DNA of 32,615 nucleotides, from NCBI RefSeq assembly GCF_017115025.1, contig NZ_JABXKM010000104.1:1-32615 (forward strand). The letters run 5' to 3'. The DNA comes from Nostoc sp. NOS(2021) (GTDB lineage Bacteria > Cyanobacteriota > Cyanobacteriia > Cyanobacteriales > Nostocaceae). The number at the start of each line of letters is the position of its first letter. The stretch's first letter is position 1. The notes beneath the pieces are model-generated. The model did no database searches, was not told where the DNA came from, and saw only the letters and a program-made list of their open reading frames with translations. Of this stretch, positions 1-8,065 are shown piece after piece. The position numbers and the translations under genes were made by a program.

Positions 1-263
1 CATAGCTTTGGCGGGGGTGGGGTTCTTCGGGTTTAATAAGCAATCAAGCGGACATAATATGACAATGGCATTGTGTTGACTTGCACAAATTAATCTGCCC
101 TTTCTTTAATTTTTAGGATAAGTAAAAAGAGCAAGTAAGTGTGAAGTATCAGCTTTCTTTTAATTCTTAAACAATGTTAGCGCGATGCCTAGGTTGGGCT
201 ACGCCTACGCTCTTTGTATCAGGTGCGTTACGAAGACAGTTAACGCACCAAATTAGATCAAAA

Positions 264-1412
264 CTACTTAGGCAAAACTTGCCGCAGTGCTGCTAAAAGT
301 TGGTCAACACTTTCCTTGCGACTATTAAAGCCCATTAATCCCACGCGCCAAACTTTACCAGCGAGTTCGCCAAGACCACCGCCAATTTCAATATTATGTT
401 CATTGAGTAACTGTCGAGCGATCGCTTTACCATCTACGCCTGTTGGAATGCAGACAGTGGTAAGCGTTGGCAGTCGATACTCTTGCTTAACATGCATACT
501 CAGTCCTAAATTCTCCAACCCTTCCCAGAGATACTCTACGTTCTTTTGATGCCGCTGCCAGGAGTTTGCTAACCCCTCTTCTGCAAGCAAACGTAGTGCT
601 TCCCGCAATGCATAGTATAAATTAATCGGTGCTGTGTGGTGATAGGTGCGTTCAGCACCCCAATACTTGCCCAGCAACAACATATCTAAATACCAATTTG
701 CCACCTTCGTCTGGCGTTGCTGTAATTTATCAACTGCCCGCGCACTCATAGTAAAAGGCGAAGCACCGGGCGGGCAACCCAACCCTTTTTGGCTACAACT
801 ATAGGCGAGGTCAACTCCCCAAGCATCCAAAAACAAGGGAACACCACCTAAACTTGTCACCGTATCCACTAGTAGCAAAGTGCCAAATTCACGACACAAA
901 TCAGCGACCCCTTCCAATGGTTGACGTGCGCCGGTGGAAGTTTCGGCATGAACTAGAGCTAAAATAGTTGGGCGATGAGTTTTTAAAGCAGTTTGAAGTT
1001 CATCCAGGTTAAAGACTTGTCCCCAAGGTTTGGTAATGGTTCGCACATCAGCACCATAACGTCCAGCCATATCCACGAGGCGATTACCGAAGTAACCAGC
1101 TACACCAATTAAAACCACATCACCGGGTTCTACAGCATTGGCGATGGTTGCTTCCATTGCGGCTGTTCCTGTACCGCTGACTGCAATGGTCAGTGGGTTT
1201 TCTGTTTGCCATACGTAGCGTAGCAACGACTGAATTTCATCCATGAGTGCGAGAAAAGCTGGGTCAAGATGCCCAACGGGTGAGGTATTCATCGCCTGGA
1301 GAACTGTGGGATGGGCATTGGATGGCCCTGGCCCCAACAGCAGACGGGATGGGATTTCTAGCGGTGTGAGTTGCAAGCGCCCAGAGTCGTTGATTGAAAT
1401 TGTTTGCGTCAT
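264..1412 (-). CDS. Class V PLP aminotransferase (alanine/serine-glyoxylate aminotransferase family)
   Basis: The 382-residue product matches the pyridoxal-phosphate fold type I, class V family that includes alanine-glyoxylate and serine-glyoxylate aminotransferases; in cyanobacteria these are often labelled 'soluble hydrogenase 42 kDa subunit', a historical misnomer. Visible marks are LLGPGPSNAHP near residue 25, the SGTGTAAMEA cofactor loop at 79-88, the cofactor-binding Asp in LLLVDTVTS (D183) and the Schiff-base lysine in CSQKGLGCPPG (K209). The likely role is transamination of glyoxylate from photorespiration, in the cytoplasm. I chose the ATG at 1412 (MTQTIS) because an upstream in-frame start at 1433 would add seven atypical residues. 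The gene stands alone, divergent from the DUF1499 gene. Substrate preference cannot be read from the sequence. Confidence 0.88.
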   Translation of the reverse strand: MTQTISINDSGRLQLTPLEIPSRLLLGPGPSNAHPTVLQAMNTSPVGHLDPAFLALMDEIQSLLRYVWQTENPLTIAVSGTGTAAMEATIANAVEPGDVVLIGVAGYFGNRLVDMAGRYGADVRTITKPWGQVFNLDELQTALKTHRPTILALVHAETSTGARQPLEGVADLCREFGTLLLVDTVTSLGGVPLFLDAWGVDLAYSCSQKGLGCPPGASPFTMSARAVDKLQQRQTKVANWYLDMLLLGKYWGAERTYHHTAPINLYYALREALRLLAEEGLANSWQRHQKNVEYLWEGLENLGLSMHVKQEYRLPTLTTVCIPTGVDGKAIARQLLNEHNIEIGGGLGELAGKVWRVGLMGFNSRKESVDQLLAALRQVLPK

Positions 1413-1433
1413 AATCTGTCTTCGCTTAGACAA

Positions 1434-1599
1434 TACTTACCGCATCATAGAGCGATGGCTTCGCCAACGCCAGAGGCGAACGCATCACCGATGTTTTAGT
1501 GAATCTGTCATTTGCCAGAGAAGCAAGCGCCGCAAAGTATTACACTGATTAAAACAAATGTGTGAGAGTCTACTTATTCACTTACCCGGAGACATAATT
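1434..1599. other. Divergent intergenic region with palindromic repeat
   Basis: This gap lies between two divergent genes. It contains a GC-rich imperfect palindrome around 1449-1488 (GCGATGGCTTCGCC and following) of the dispersed type seen elsewhere in the window (about 182-215, 28052-28075 and inside gcvP). No clear promoter hexamers could be assigned. Confidence 0.4.
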
Positions 1600-1989
1600 A
1601 TGGTTTTTGCTGGCAAACGACCAAATAATTTAGGTATTAGCAACGGTAAATTAGCACCCTGTCCTAATTCCCCTAACTGCGTTTCTAGTCAGAGTGCAGA
1701 TGCAACCCACAAAATTGCACCACTGACTTTTACATCTACTCCACAACAAGCGATTACTAATCTCAAAAAAGTGATTCAGTCCTTACCAAGAACTAAAATC
1801 ATTACCGAAAGCAAAGATTATTTATATGCAGAATTTAAAAGTGCTTTACTGGGATTTGTGGATGATGTAGAATTCTATCTAGACCGGAATGCTAAAGTTA
1901 TCCAAGTGCGTTCAGCCTCACGTTTAGGTCAAAGCGATTTGGGTGTCAATCGTCAACGAATAGAGACGATTAGAGCCGAGTTAAAGTAA
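1600..1989 (+). CDS. DUF1499 domain protein
   Basis: A 129-residue protein with the DUF1499 signature near its N-terminus: LAPCPNSPNCVSSQ, then a central ITNLKKVIQSLPRTKI segment, and a C-terminal FVDDVEFYLD...VRSASRLGQSDLGVNRQRIE block, which is strongly conserved in this family. The family's function is not established. The start is the ATG at 1600, which has a good ribosome-binding site (GGAGA, 1588-1592); an upstream in-frame start at 1558 lacks one. No signal peptide or membrane segment is obvious. It is followed by a heptamer repeat and hairpin, then by the DUF1345 gene on the same strand. Confidence 0.85.
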   Translation: MVFAGKRPNNLGISNGKLAPCPNSPNCVSSQSADATHKIAPLTFTSTPQQAITNLKKVIQSLPRTKIITESKDYLYAEFKSALLGFVDDVEFYLDRNAKVIQVRSASRLGQSDLGVNRQRIETIRAELK

Positions 1990-2025
1990 TTCGTAATTCG
2001 TAATTCGTAATTCAATTACGAATTA
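1989..2025. repeat. STRR-type heptamer repeat forming a perfect hairpin
   Basis: Copies of AATTCGT are followed by an inverted copy. TAATTCGTAATT (2001-2012) and AATTACGAATTA (2014-2025) are perfect 12-base arms around a single C. The repeat starts at the stop codon of the DUF1499 gene and could act as a transcript-end hairpin, although no T-tract follows. Confidence 0.7.
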
Positions 2026-2064
2026 GTTGAACTGGACTGGATAACATCTGCGATCGCAACATTT

Positions 2065-2733
2065 GTGAGACTTAATTTATTTAAAAACTTTGACTCCCGA
2101 CCCCGACTAATCATTGCTGTCGGAGTCGCTGTATTAGTTTCAGTAATCCTTCCGCCTTGGCTGCACTTACCCACTCGCATTCTTTGCGCTTGGAACTCAG
2201 GTATTGACTTTTTCTTAGCCGTAACGTGGTGGAAAATGATCAGGGCTACCCCAGAAAAAATCCGCCGTTATGCTGAGAGGGAATATGAAGGACATTTGGC
2301 TATATTCTTGCTGGTGATTGCTGCGGCTTGTGCTAGTGTTTTAGCCATTGTGTTTTTACTAACTGATAAAAAAGGGTTGTCACCAATTCTGCTTAAGCTA
2401 CATGTCATACTTTCAATTATCACCATTGTCGGTTCCTGGTTACTAGTGCATACGATGTTTGCAGTGCAATATGCACACAGCTATTACAAATATATTAATC
2501 ATAATAATAGTGAAGAAATCACCGGAGGTTTAGATTTTCCTCATAACGACTGTCCAGACTATTGGGAATTTTTATATTATTCTTTTGTAGTTGGCATGAC
2601 TAGTCAAGTTTCAGATGTGCAGACGACATCACGCGATATGAGGCGCTTGACTCTGTTGCATAGCATATTATCCTTCTTTTTCAATACCACCATTTTAGCT
2701 ATGACTATTAATATCGTTGCATCGCTGATTTAA
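2065..2733 (+). CDS. DUF1345 family integral membrane protein
   Basis: A 222-residue hydrophobic protein resembling the DUF1345 family of uncharacterised inner-membrane proteins. Likely membrane segments are about 14-32, 78-98, 108-135, 165-180 and 196-222. Conserved-looking stretches include WNSGIDFFLAVTWWKM near residue 42 and the YWEFLYYSFVVGMTSQVSD block near 166, which is the most characteristic family motif. Translation probably begins at the GTG at 2065, giving MRLNLFKNFDSRPR, a basic N-terminus before the first helix; no clear Shine-Dalgarno is present. It sits 75 bases after the DUF1499 stop and may be independently transcribed. Its function is unknown. Confidence 0.8.
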   Translation: MRLNLFKNFDSRPRLIIAVGVAVLVSVILPPWLHLPTRILCAWNSGIDFFLAVTWWKMIRATPEKIRRYAEREYEGHLAIFLLVIAAACASVLAIVFLLTDKKGLSPILLKLHVILSIITIVGSWLLVHTMFAVQYAHSYYKYINHNNSEEITGGLDFPHNDCPDYWEFLYYSFVVGMTSQVSDVQTTSRDMRRLTLLHSILSFFFNTTILAMTINIVASLI

Positions 2734-2798
2734 ATTGGAGACTAGGGAACTGATGTGGTTCTCCATACCATAGGAAAATATGCAACGCAGTAACTCTC

Positions 2799-2826
2799 CT
2801 TCTCCCAAAGGGAGAAGAAATTTTTT
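2799..2826 (+). terminator. Probable intrinsic terminator after DUF1345 gene
   Basis: CTTCTCCC, AAA, GGGAGAAG form a perfect 8-base-pair stem (2799-2817), followed by AAATTTTTT. It lies 66 bases after the stop codon of the DUF1345 gene, which fits a rho-independent terminator, though similar stems also occur in cyanobacterial dispersed repeats. Confidence 0.6.
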
Positions 2827-2862
2827 ATGTGTCTTGGTGTAGCCAGTTGATGATGGCTACTT

Positions 2863-3025
2863 AGTAAATTAACGTGAGTTCGACAAGTCTTATTTGACCT
2901 CTCCCCCAACCCCTCTCCGACGCCCAGAGGGGAGCAAAAAGCTTAATTTTTCGTTGCTCCTCCCTTTCCGTTTCGGAGAGGGAGGCTGGGAGGGAGGGGT
3001 TCATCGAACTCATGTTAAATTAACT
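2863..3025. repeat. MITE-like element with terminal inverted repeats
   Basis: The left end AACGTGAGTTCGA (2871-2883) is matched in inverse by TCGAACTCATGTT (3004-3016), and the similarity continues outward with small differences (AGTAAATT / AATTTAACT). The inside is rich in CCTCTCCC and GGGAGGG tracts, which form further internal hairpins. There is no coding capacity, so a transposase would have to act in trans. It overlaps the last codons of the small ORF at 3020-3187. Confidence 0.6.
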
Positions 3026-3187
3026 CGCGTGTTCCCAGTCACCAAGTAATTCATGCTGTTGTGCTGTTTTCTTGCATTTGCGGAATGGTACTTTAGGACT
3101 ACCAATATTCATGCCAGGAAAAGACTGTTTTTTCGTCTTGGTGGGTCTATTTTCTTGTGTCGTTGAACTGAATTGTTGGGTTTCCAT
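3020..3187 (-). CDS. Possible small protein, 55 residues
   Basis: An open frame from ATG at 3187 to TAA at 3020 encodes a basic, polar 55-residue product: METQQFSSTT at the start, then PTKTKKQSFPGMN, SPKVPFRKCKKTAQQHELL and a C-terminal GDWEHAS. There is no clear ribosome-binding site and I do not recognise the family. Composition looks protein-like rather than repeat-derived until the last two or three codons, which lie in the inverted-repeat end of the neighbouring element, so the natural C-terminus may have been changed by the insertion. It lies 162 bases beyond the helicase stop on the same strand. Confidence 0.4.
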   Translation of the reverse strand: METQQFSSTTQENRPTKTKKQSFPGMNIGSPKVPFRKCKKTAQQHELLGDWEHAS

Positions 3188-3347
3188 TGGTAAATAAATT
3201 TCTGATTAAAACCTGAACACCAATCAATCTATAACATCAATTTTCAAACGGCAAATTTCAGTTTAAATAGCTTATTTCCTACAAATATTCTGGGACAATC
3301 CGATCGCTAGTAACTGTGGATTCTATTCAATTTCTTAAGAGTTTTGC

Positions 3348-5753
3348 TCAAGCTTGTTTGGTCATTAGTGCTAAATTCATCACACATTCAGGAAACTGGC
3401 GCTTTAATGCTGGAAACACGGGACAAGGCGCTTGTTCTTGTAAATTGTCAGGCTTACTCCAAGTAAAGGGGGCTTTGAGCGCTGCTGACATCCACACCAG
3501 ACGCTTTGCTCGTGTCATCGCAACGTAGAGTAAACGGTACTCCTCAGATATTTTCAAGTGCTTTGCTTGTTCCCATGCTTGTGTGACATCTGGTATCGTA
3601 GATTCTCCGTGGAGAGCAGCCCGAATTTGGGCGCGGGCTACTTCTGATAAGGTAAAATCCCCTAAGAACTGGCTTTGGGGAGGAACCCAAAATCTGCCAG
3701 GAATCAAGTTTTCGTGGAGAAAGGGAAGAAACACATAGTCCCAATCCAGCCCTTTGGCTTTGTGCATGGTAATAATGGTCAGTTGACCGCGACGTGTGTA
3801 ACGTTCTTCCGAATCCTCGGTTTCCACTGGTTCAAACCGTTCAGAACTGACGATTTCACTTAAAGCTGACAGCATTCCCCCCATCGAACTATTGCCAGCT
3901 ATCTGCTGGTTAACCCGTTCTGCGAGTTTGTCAGCAGTTGCCAATTCTGCCTGGTCGTAATTTAAGGTCAAGGCGAGAAAGGAAATTAGCTGGTACAGGG
4001 GCAATTCCAAACGAGCGCGGAGTAAGCTACGACACAAGCGAGCGGCTTTTTGTACTGTTTCTGGCTGAGGTGCCGCTAGGGGCCCAGGATACAAAAATTC
4101 TTCTGGTAGACTAGCAAGAGCGTTGAGGTCTTGGGTAGGAATTAACTGGCGCTGTACTAATGCTTCTAGTGCGGCTTTGAGGTAATCGGGGGAGTGGGGG
4201 CGATCGCAAAATTGCAGCAATGCTAAAATTTCTTGGGGGACATGGGAACGGCGATCGCGTTCTCCCACATCGTAAAGTATAATATTATGCTCTTTGCACA
4301 CAGATGTCAGAGCCTCTGCCAGCCATCGTCCTTGGCGATTTTCTCGCACTAAAATCGCGGCACTATTTTTTGTTGGGTCTTCGCCAAATAATTCAATCAC
4401 CCTTTGAGATAACAATTCAACGGTGTGATGAATGTCGCGCGGTGTATAAAGTTCCAATCCTCGTCCGACTGGTGCGGGGTTAGCGTTAGTTTGCGGATCA
4501 CCAACTTCTACAGGGCGAATTGTCTGCAAGCGAAATGGTACTTGTCGGTTGACAGGAGTCTGTTGTTTGTTGTTGGCTGCTGCTGACGACTGATTATTGA
4601 TCCATTTGAGGGCAAAGTTAGCAGCTTCAATGATAATTCTAGTACTACGTCCAGCTTGATCCATTGTTGCCAATCGTTCGATGCGATCGCACTCTTCGCA
4701 AAATTGCCGAAAATAAATCGGATCGGCTGGAGTGAAAGTAGAGTTAATCGCTTGGTTAGGGTCGCCAACTCTTACTAAGTTGAGTGCTGAGTGGGGAGTT
4801 AGGAGTGAAGAGTTAGCCCCCTTGTCCCCATCACTTGCCAAAATTTCTAACAGCTGCGTCTGAAGAGGGCTAGAATCTTGGGCTTCGTCTTCAAAGACTG
4901 CGAAAACTTGATTTTGCTCAATGCGACGGGCACTGTCATTTTCTAAAACGCGCAGTGCGGCTAAAATCATATCGTCGTAGTCAATGAAGTCACGCGATCG
5001 CATTAAGTTTTGATATTGCTCATACAATCCCGCCGCTACGCTCAAAATTGCATATTCATCTCTGGTTTGTTTACTCCACTCCCGCAACAATTCTGGCGAT
5101 ATCCCAGAACTTTTTGCTTCATGAATTACCGTATTAGCCAATTCCGGTAATACTTCTGTTCGCAGCACCGATTGGCGACGCAACCTTTCTGTCTCTTCTC
5201 CGTCAAATTGATGACCTTCTAATAACCGCAAATATATTCCTGAATTATTTGCAATCCATTGTTCTACAGCAGTTCGGATAAAGCGGTGACTTTGGGTTGG
5301 TGTAATTAATGTGACATTTTCTAACTGCAAACCTGATAAATCAGAATGGCGGTTGGCAATGTTTAACGCTAGACCATGTAGGGTATAGACAAAAAAGCCC
5401 ATCTGAGGCAGCGATAAATCATCTCGTAAGAATTTGCGAATCTTCGCTTTAATGTTGGCAGCAGCAGAGCGAGTAAAAGTTACAACTACTAAGTGACGGC
5501 GGGAGGATGAACGTTGATATTGACGTGCGATCGCGATCGCCGCCGCCGCCGCCATACCAGTAGATTTACCTGCGCCAGGAACAGCAGAAATAGCCAAAGG
5601 GCCAGATTGCCAGTCAGCCATTTGTTGCTGTCCAGGGCGCAAACCGTTGCGGATTGCGAGAATCTTCTCTCGCAGGTTAGGAAGAGGCGATCGCTCAGAT
5701 AATTCTGAATGGAGTGATTGCAAAGGCACAGCAGTAAAATTAGTGTCTGACAT
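3348..5753 (-). CDS. UvrD/PcrA-like superfamily 1 DNA helicase
   Basis: An 801-residue ATP-dependent 3'-5' DNA helicase-like protein. Motifs run in order: Walker A AVPGAGKST (K63), TFTRSAAANIKAKI (motif Ia region, about 93-105), Walker B FEDEAQD (289-293), motif III VRVGDPNQAINSTF (about 327-340), motif V MHKAKGLDWD (663-672) and motif VI YVAMTRAKR (743-751). All key residues are present, so the motor should be active in repair or recombination. The start is ATG 5753, which leaves 42 bases to the start of the divergent GT39 gene. Five heptamers (GAGTNNN, 4782-4816) lie in frame between motifs II and III and encode about residues 313-325; this looks like inserted repeat DNA. The first part of the gene exists as a second copy at 7640-7798. 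Confidence 0.9.
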   Translation of the reverse strand: MSDTNFTAVPLQSLHSELSERSPLPNLREKILAIRNGLRPGQQQMADWQSGPLAISAVPGAGKSTGMAAAAAIAIARQYQRSSSRRHLVVVTFTRSAAANIKAKIRKFLRDDLSLPQMGFFVYTLHGLALNIANRHSDLSGLQLENVTLITPTQSHRFIRTAVEQWIANNSGIYLRLLEGHQFDGEETERLRRQSVLRTEVLPELANTVIHEAKSSGISPELLREWSKQTRDEYAILSVAAGLYEQYQNLMRSRDFIDYDDMILAALRVLENDSARRIEQNQVFAVFEDEAQDSSPLQTQLLEILASDGDKGANSSLLTPHSALNLVRVGDPNQAINSTFTPADPIYFRQFCEECDRIERLATMDQAGRSTRIIIEAANFALKWINNQSSAAANNKQQTPVNRQVPFRLQTIRPVEVGDPQTNANPAPVGRGLELYTPRDIHHTVELLSQRVIELFGEDPTKNSAAILVRENRQGRWLAEALTSVCKEHNIILYDVGERDRRSHVPQEILALLQFCDRPHSPDYLKAALEALVQRQLIPTQDLNALASLPEEFLYPGPLAAPQPETVQKAARLCRSLLRARLELPLYQLISFLALTLNYDQAELATADKLAERVNQQIAGNSSMGGMLSALSEIVSSERFEPVETEDSEERYTRRGQLTIITMHKAKGLDWDYVFLPFLHENLIPGRFWVPPQSQFLGDFTLSEVARAQIRAALHGESTIPDVTQAWEQAKHLKISEEYRLLYVAMTRAKRLVWMSAALKAPFTWSKPDNLQEQAPCPVFPALKRQFPECVMNLALMTKQA
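4782..4816. repeat. Five heptamer (STRR-like) repeats inside helicase gene
   Basis: Read on the + strand the units are GAGTGCT, GAGTGGG, GAGTTAG, GAGTGAA and GAGTTAG, a strict 7-base period of the kind common between Nostoc genes. Here they are translated in frame as about NSSLLTPHSALN between helicase motifs II and III. Confidence 0.75.
5533..5694. repeat. Parent copy of HIP1-bounded duplicated segment
   Basis: This part of the helicase gene, from the HIP1 octamer at 5533-5540 to that at 5687-5694, is repeated at 7640-7798 in the same orientation with about 93% identity by eye. The other copy lacks one GCC codon. Confidence 0.9.
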
Positions 5754-5795
5754 GATAAGATTTTGGGTTTGGGATTTAATTTCAAAACCGCAGAT

Positions 5796-7619
5796 ATGAA
5801 AAATCGCAGACTCTCTCTACATGATTTAGGCTTACCTGGGGTGATTATACTTGGCGCTATCTTACGTTTTTGGCATTTAGACTTAAAACCTTTATGGATG
5901 GATGAGGTAATTACTGCTATTTTCAGTTTGGGTAAAAATTACAATGACTTGCCTTTAGATGTAGTGTTTCCTCTGGAGCGTGTGCAGGAGCTTTTTACTT
6001 TCCAGCCTGGAATTAGTTGTTCTCAAATTGCTAAAAACGTTGCCACCCAGTCTACACATCCGCCGCTGTTTTTTTGCAGTATGTATAGCTGGTTAGGGTG
6101 GATGGCTCCCTTAGGATCGCAGTGGGTAGAAAAATTGCGATCGCTACCAGCTTTATTTGGTGTAGGTGCGATCGCGGCAATTTTTGGCGTCAATTATATT
6201 GCCTTTTCCAGAGAGTCTGGAATCATCGCAGCAGCGATTATGGCTGTTTCTCCCTTTGCTGTTTACCTTTCGCAAGAAGCACGGCACTATACCATGCCCA
6301 TGCTCCTAATAACTTTAGCGTTATTAGGGCTAATGCAAATTCAGAAGGATATCTTTGAGCGAGAGTCCTTTGGACTCGCTTCTCTAGGAAAGGCTGCACC
6401 AACGCGAACGCGCATCAGATTTTGGATTTGGTTGTTATGGGCAATTATTAATAGCATTGGTCTTTATGTTCACTACTTTTTTGCTTTAGCATTTATCGCG
6501 GAAATTGCAACAATAGTTGTATTGATGTACTGGGGGAAGACACAGATATTTAATAAACGCCAAATCTGGCTTGCCCTCATTGTCTCCACTAGTGGTGTTG
6601 TGATTAGCTTCATTCCTTGGTTAGTAGTCACATTGAGCCATATTCAACGTTCTGAAACAAGTTGGTTGCCGGCTCCCACTCACATTACACCCTTGTATCA
6701 AACTCTTATTAGCTGGATTTTGATGGTGATTGCTCTACCCGTAGAAAATCAGCTTCTACCAATTGCAGTTATCTATGGCTTTTTAATGGTAATTTTTGCT
6801 ATTTGGGTGGGGCGGGAAATCTTCAAAGGTTTAAAGCTGCTGTGGTTACAACGTACAACTTATTTAGCGATATTAACACTTTTAAGTTTTACTATTTTCG
6901 TGTTATTACAATTCTTTTTTATTGCTTATTTTTTAGGTAAAGATATTACCATTGTTCCACGCTATCACTTCGTCTACTATCCGAGTGTTTGCGCTATCAT
7001 AGCAGCTAGCCTAAATAAAAGTACCGAAATTGCCAACACCAAGTTTCGGCGTTTAGACTTATCTCAAAAGTCAATATTTATCTTTTTACTTTTTGGTTTG
7101 ATTAGTTGTGTTTTTGTTGTTTCTAATTTAGCGTTTCAAAAACCATTCCACCCTGAGCAAGTAGCCCAAAACATGAATTTAGAACCTGCTGTACCGCTGA
7201 TGTTGGTAGTGGGATATAGCCATTATCAGGATGTAGCGTTAGGATTAAGTTTTGCCATAGCATTAGAACAACTTAGGAGTCAAAACCCTTCGGGAGAATT
7301 AAAAATTAACAACCTTGCAGATAAATCCAAGGGCTTCAATGCCGCTATTAACTCCGATAGTTTTGCTTTTTTACAGAAATCTCCTGATTTATCTAATGTC
7401 TGGAAAAAGCTTTCCCAAATGGCTGCCCCAGCGACATCTAAGCTAAATTTATGGGTTGTTGGTTCTGGAATGAGAAAACGTGACTATCCGCAGCATTTGG
7501 AACTTTCTGGTCAAACTAGTTGCACCATAGACCCTGAGCATTATTATCGCATAGGTGTTCCCTATCAGCTTTATCGGTGCGAAAATATCAGTAAACCAAA
7601 AAGTTTTTCCCCAAAGTGA
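5796..7619 (+). CDS. GT39-like polytopic membrane glycosyltransferase
   Basis: A 607-residue membrane protein with about ten to twelve hydrophobic segments up to about residue 450, then a soluble C-terminal part. The N-terminal DLKPLWMDEVITAIFSL carries the acidic pair (Asp-Glu) after the first helix that is typical of the GT39/ArnT/PMT fold, where it binds the polyprenyl-phosphate sugar donor. PFAVYLSQEARHYTMPMLL follows, with the family-typical 'QEAR-Y' motif. The likely role is transfer of a sugar from a lipid carrier on the outer face of the plasma membrane; the acceptor is unknown. I chose ATG 5796 (MKNRRLSLHD) over an upstream TTG at 5763. Residues about 188-204 come from a dispersed palindromic repeat. 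It is divergent from the helicase. Confidence 0.75.
   Translation: MKNRRLSLHDLGLPGVIILGAILRFWHLDLKPLWMDEVITAIFSLGKNYNDLPLDVVFPLERVQELFTFQPGISCSQIAKNVATQSTHPPLFFCSMYSWLGWMAPLGSQWVEKLRSLPALFGVGAIAAIFGVNYIAFSRESGIIAAAIMAVSPFAVYLSQEARHYTMPMLLITLALLGLMQIQKDIFERESFGLASLGKAAPTRTRIRFWIWLLWAIINSIGLYVHYFFALAFIAEIATIVVLMYWGKTQIFNKRQIWLALIVSTSGVVISFIPWLVVTLSHIQRSETSWLPAPTHITPLYQTLISWILMVIALPVENQLLPIAVIYGFLMVIFAIWVGREIFKGLKLLWLQRTTYLAILTLLSFTIFVLLQFFFIAYFLGKDITIVPRYHFVYYPSVCAIIAASLNKSTEIANTKFRRLDLSQKSIFIFLLFGLISCVFVVSNLAFQKPFHPEQVAQNMNLEPAVPLMLVVGYSHYQDVALGLSFAIALEQLRSQNPSGELKINNLADKSKGFNAAINSDSFAFLQKSPDLSNVWKKLSQMAAPATSKLNLWVVGSGMRKRDYPQHLELSGQTSCTIDPEHYYRIGVPYQLYRCENISKPKSFSPK
6357..6412. repeat. Palindromic dispersed repeat within GT39-like gene
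   Basis: GCGAGAGTCCTTTGGACTCGC forms an imperfect stem and is followed by AGGAAAGGCTGCACC and AACGCGAACGC, a sequence type usual in Nostoc intergenic DNA. It stays in frame and encodes ERESFGLASLGKAAPTRTR, a charged stretch between two membrane segments. Confidence 0.6.
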
Positions 7620-7639
7620 CCAAGAGCATAAGCCCCTGC

Positions 7640-7800
7640 GCGATCGCCGCCGCCACCATACCAGTAGATTTACCTGCGCCAGGAACCGCAGAAATAGCTA
7701 AAGGGCCAGATTCCCAGTCAGCCATTTGTTGTTGTCCAGGGCGTAAACTGTTGCGGATTGCGAGAATCTTCTCTTGCAGGTTAGGAATAAGCGATCGCAC
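7640..7800 (-). pseudogene. Truncated duplicate of helicase N-terminus
   Basis: On the minus strand this reads RSLIPNLQEKILAIRNSL, then PGQQQMADWESGPLAIS and AVPGAGKSTGMVAAAIA, nearly identical to residues 21-72 of the helicase at 3348-5753 and including an intact Walker A motif. The match begins and ends at HIP1 octamers (7640-7647 and 7791-7798); past the inner one the frame runs into unrelated sequence and overlaps the end of the GT39 gene before stopping at 7588. It lacks every other helicase motif and cannot be an active helicase. The two copies are direct repeats about 2.1 kb apart and flank the whole GT39 gene. Confidence 0.85.
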
Positions 7801-7972
7801 TTAGATATTCCATCTGTACAAAGTGGTCGCTAATTCTGATTTTAGGCTGAAGTTTCACGCTTGGCGGGTTTGATTCTCTTTAGCGATCGCGACGAATTAT
7901 ATAGTTTATATATACTACTTTAAATCCACTTCTACTTCCTACTTTCTCGGCATTTAGATGTTGTTTGCTCTG

Positions 7973-7996
7973 GGGGGACACGACAACGTGTCCCCC
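7973..7996. terminator. Perfect hairpin downstream of the RTX gene
   Basis: GGGGGACACG, ACAA, CGTGTCCCCC form a perfect 10-base-pair stem with a 4-base loop, 70 bases beyond the stop of the RTX gene (minus strand). No strong T-tract follows on either strand, so it could be a dispersed hairpin rather than a true terminator. Confidence 0.45.
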
Positions 7997-8065
7997 TACT
8001 CAGCAGAAAAAGTATTCTTGAATCTGCCTTATAACGTCAAAACAATCTTTAAGTTGATAACGTTC

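Noticed and set aside
3316..3528. 70-codon + strand frame over the helicase 3' end
   Set aside because: Antisense to the conserved helicase gene, without ribosome-binding site or domain.
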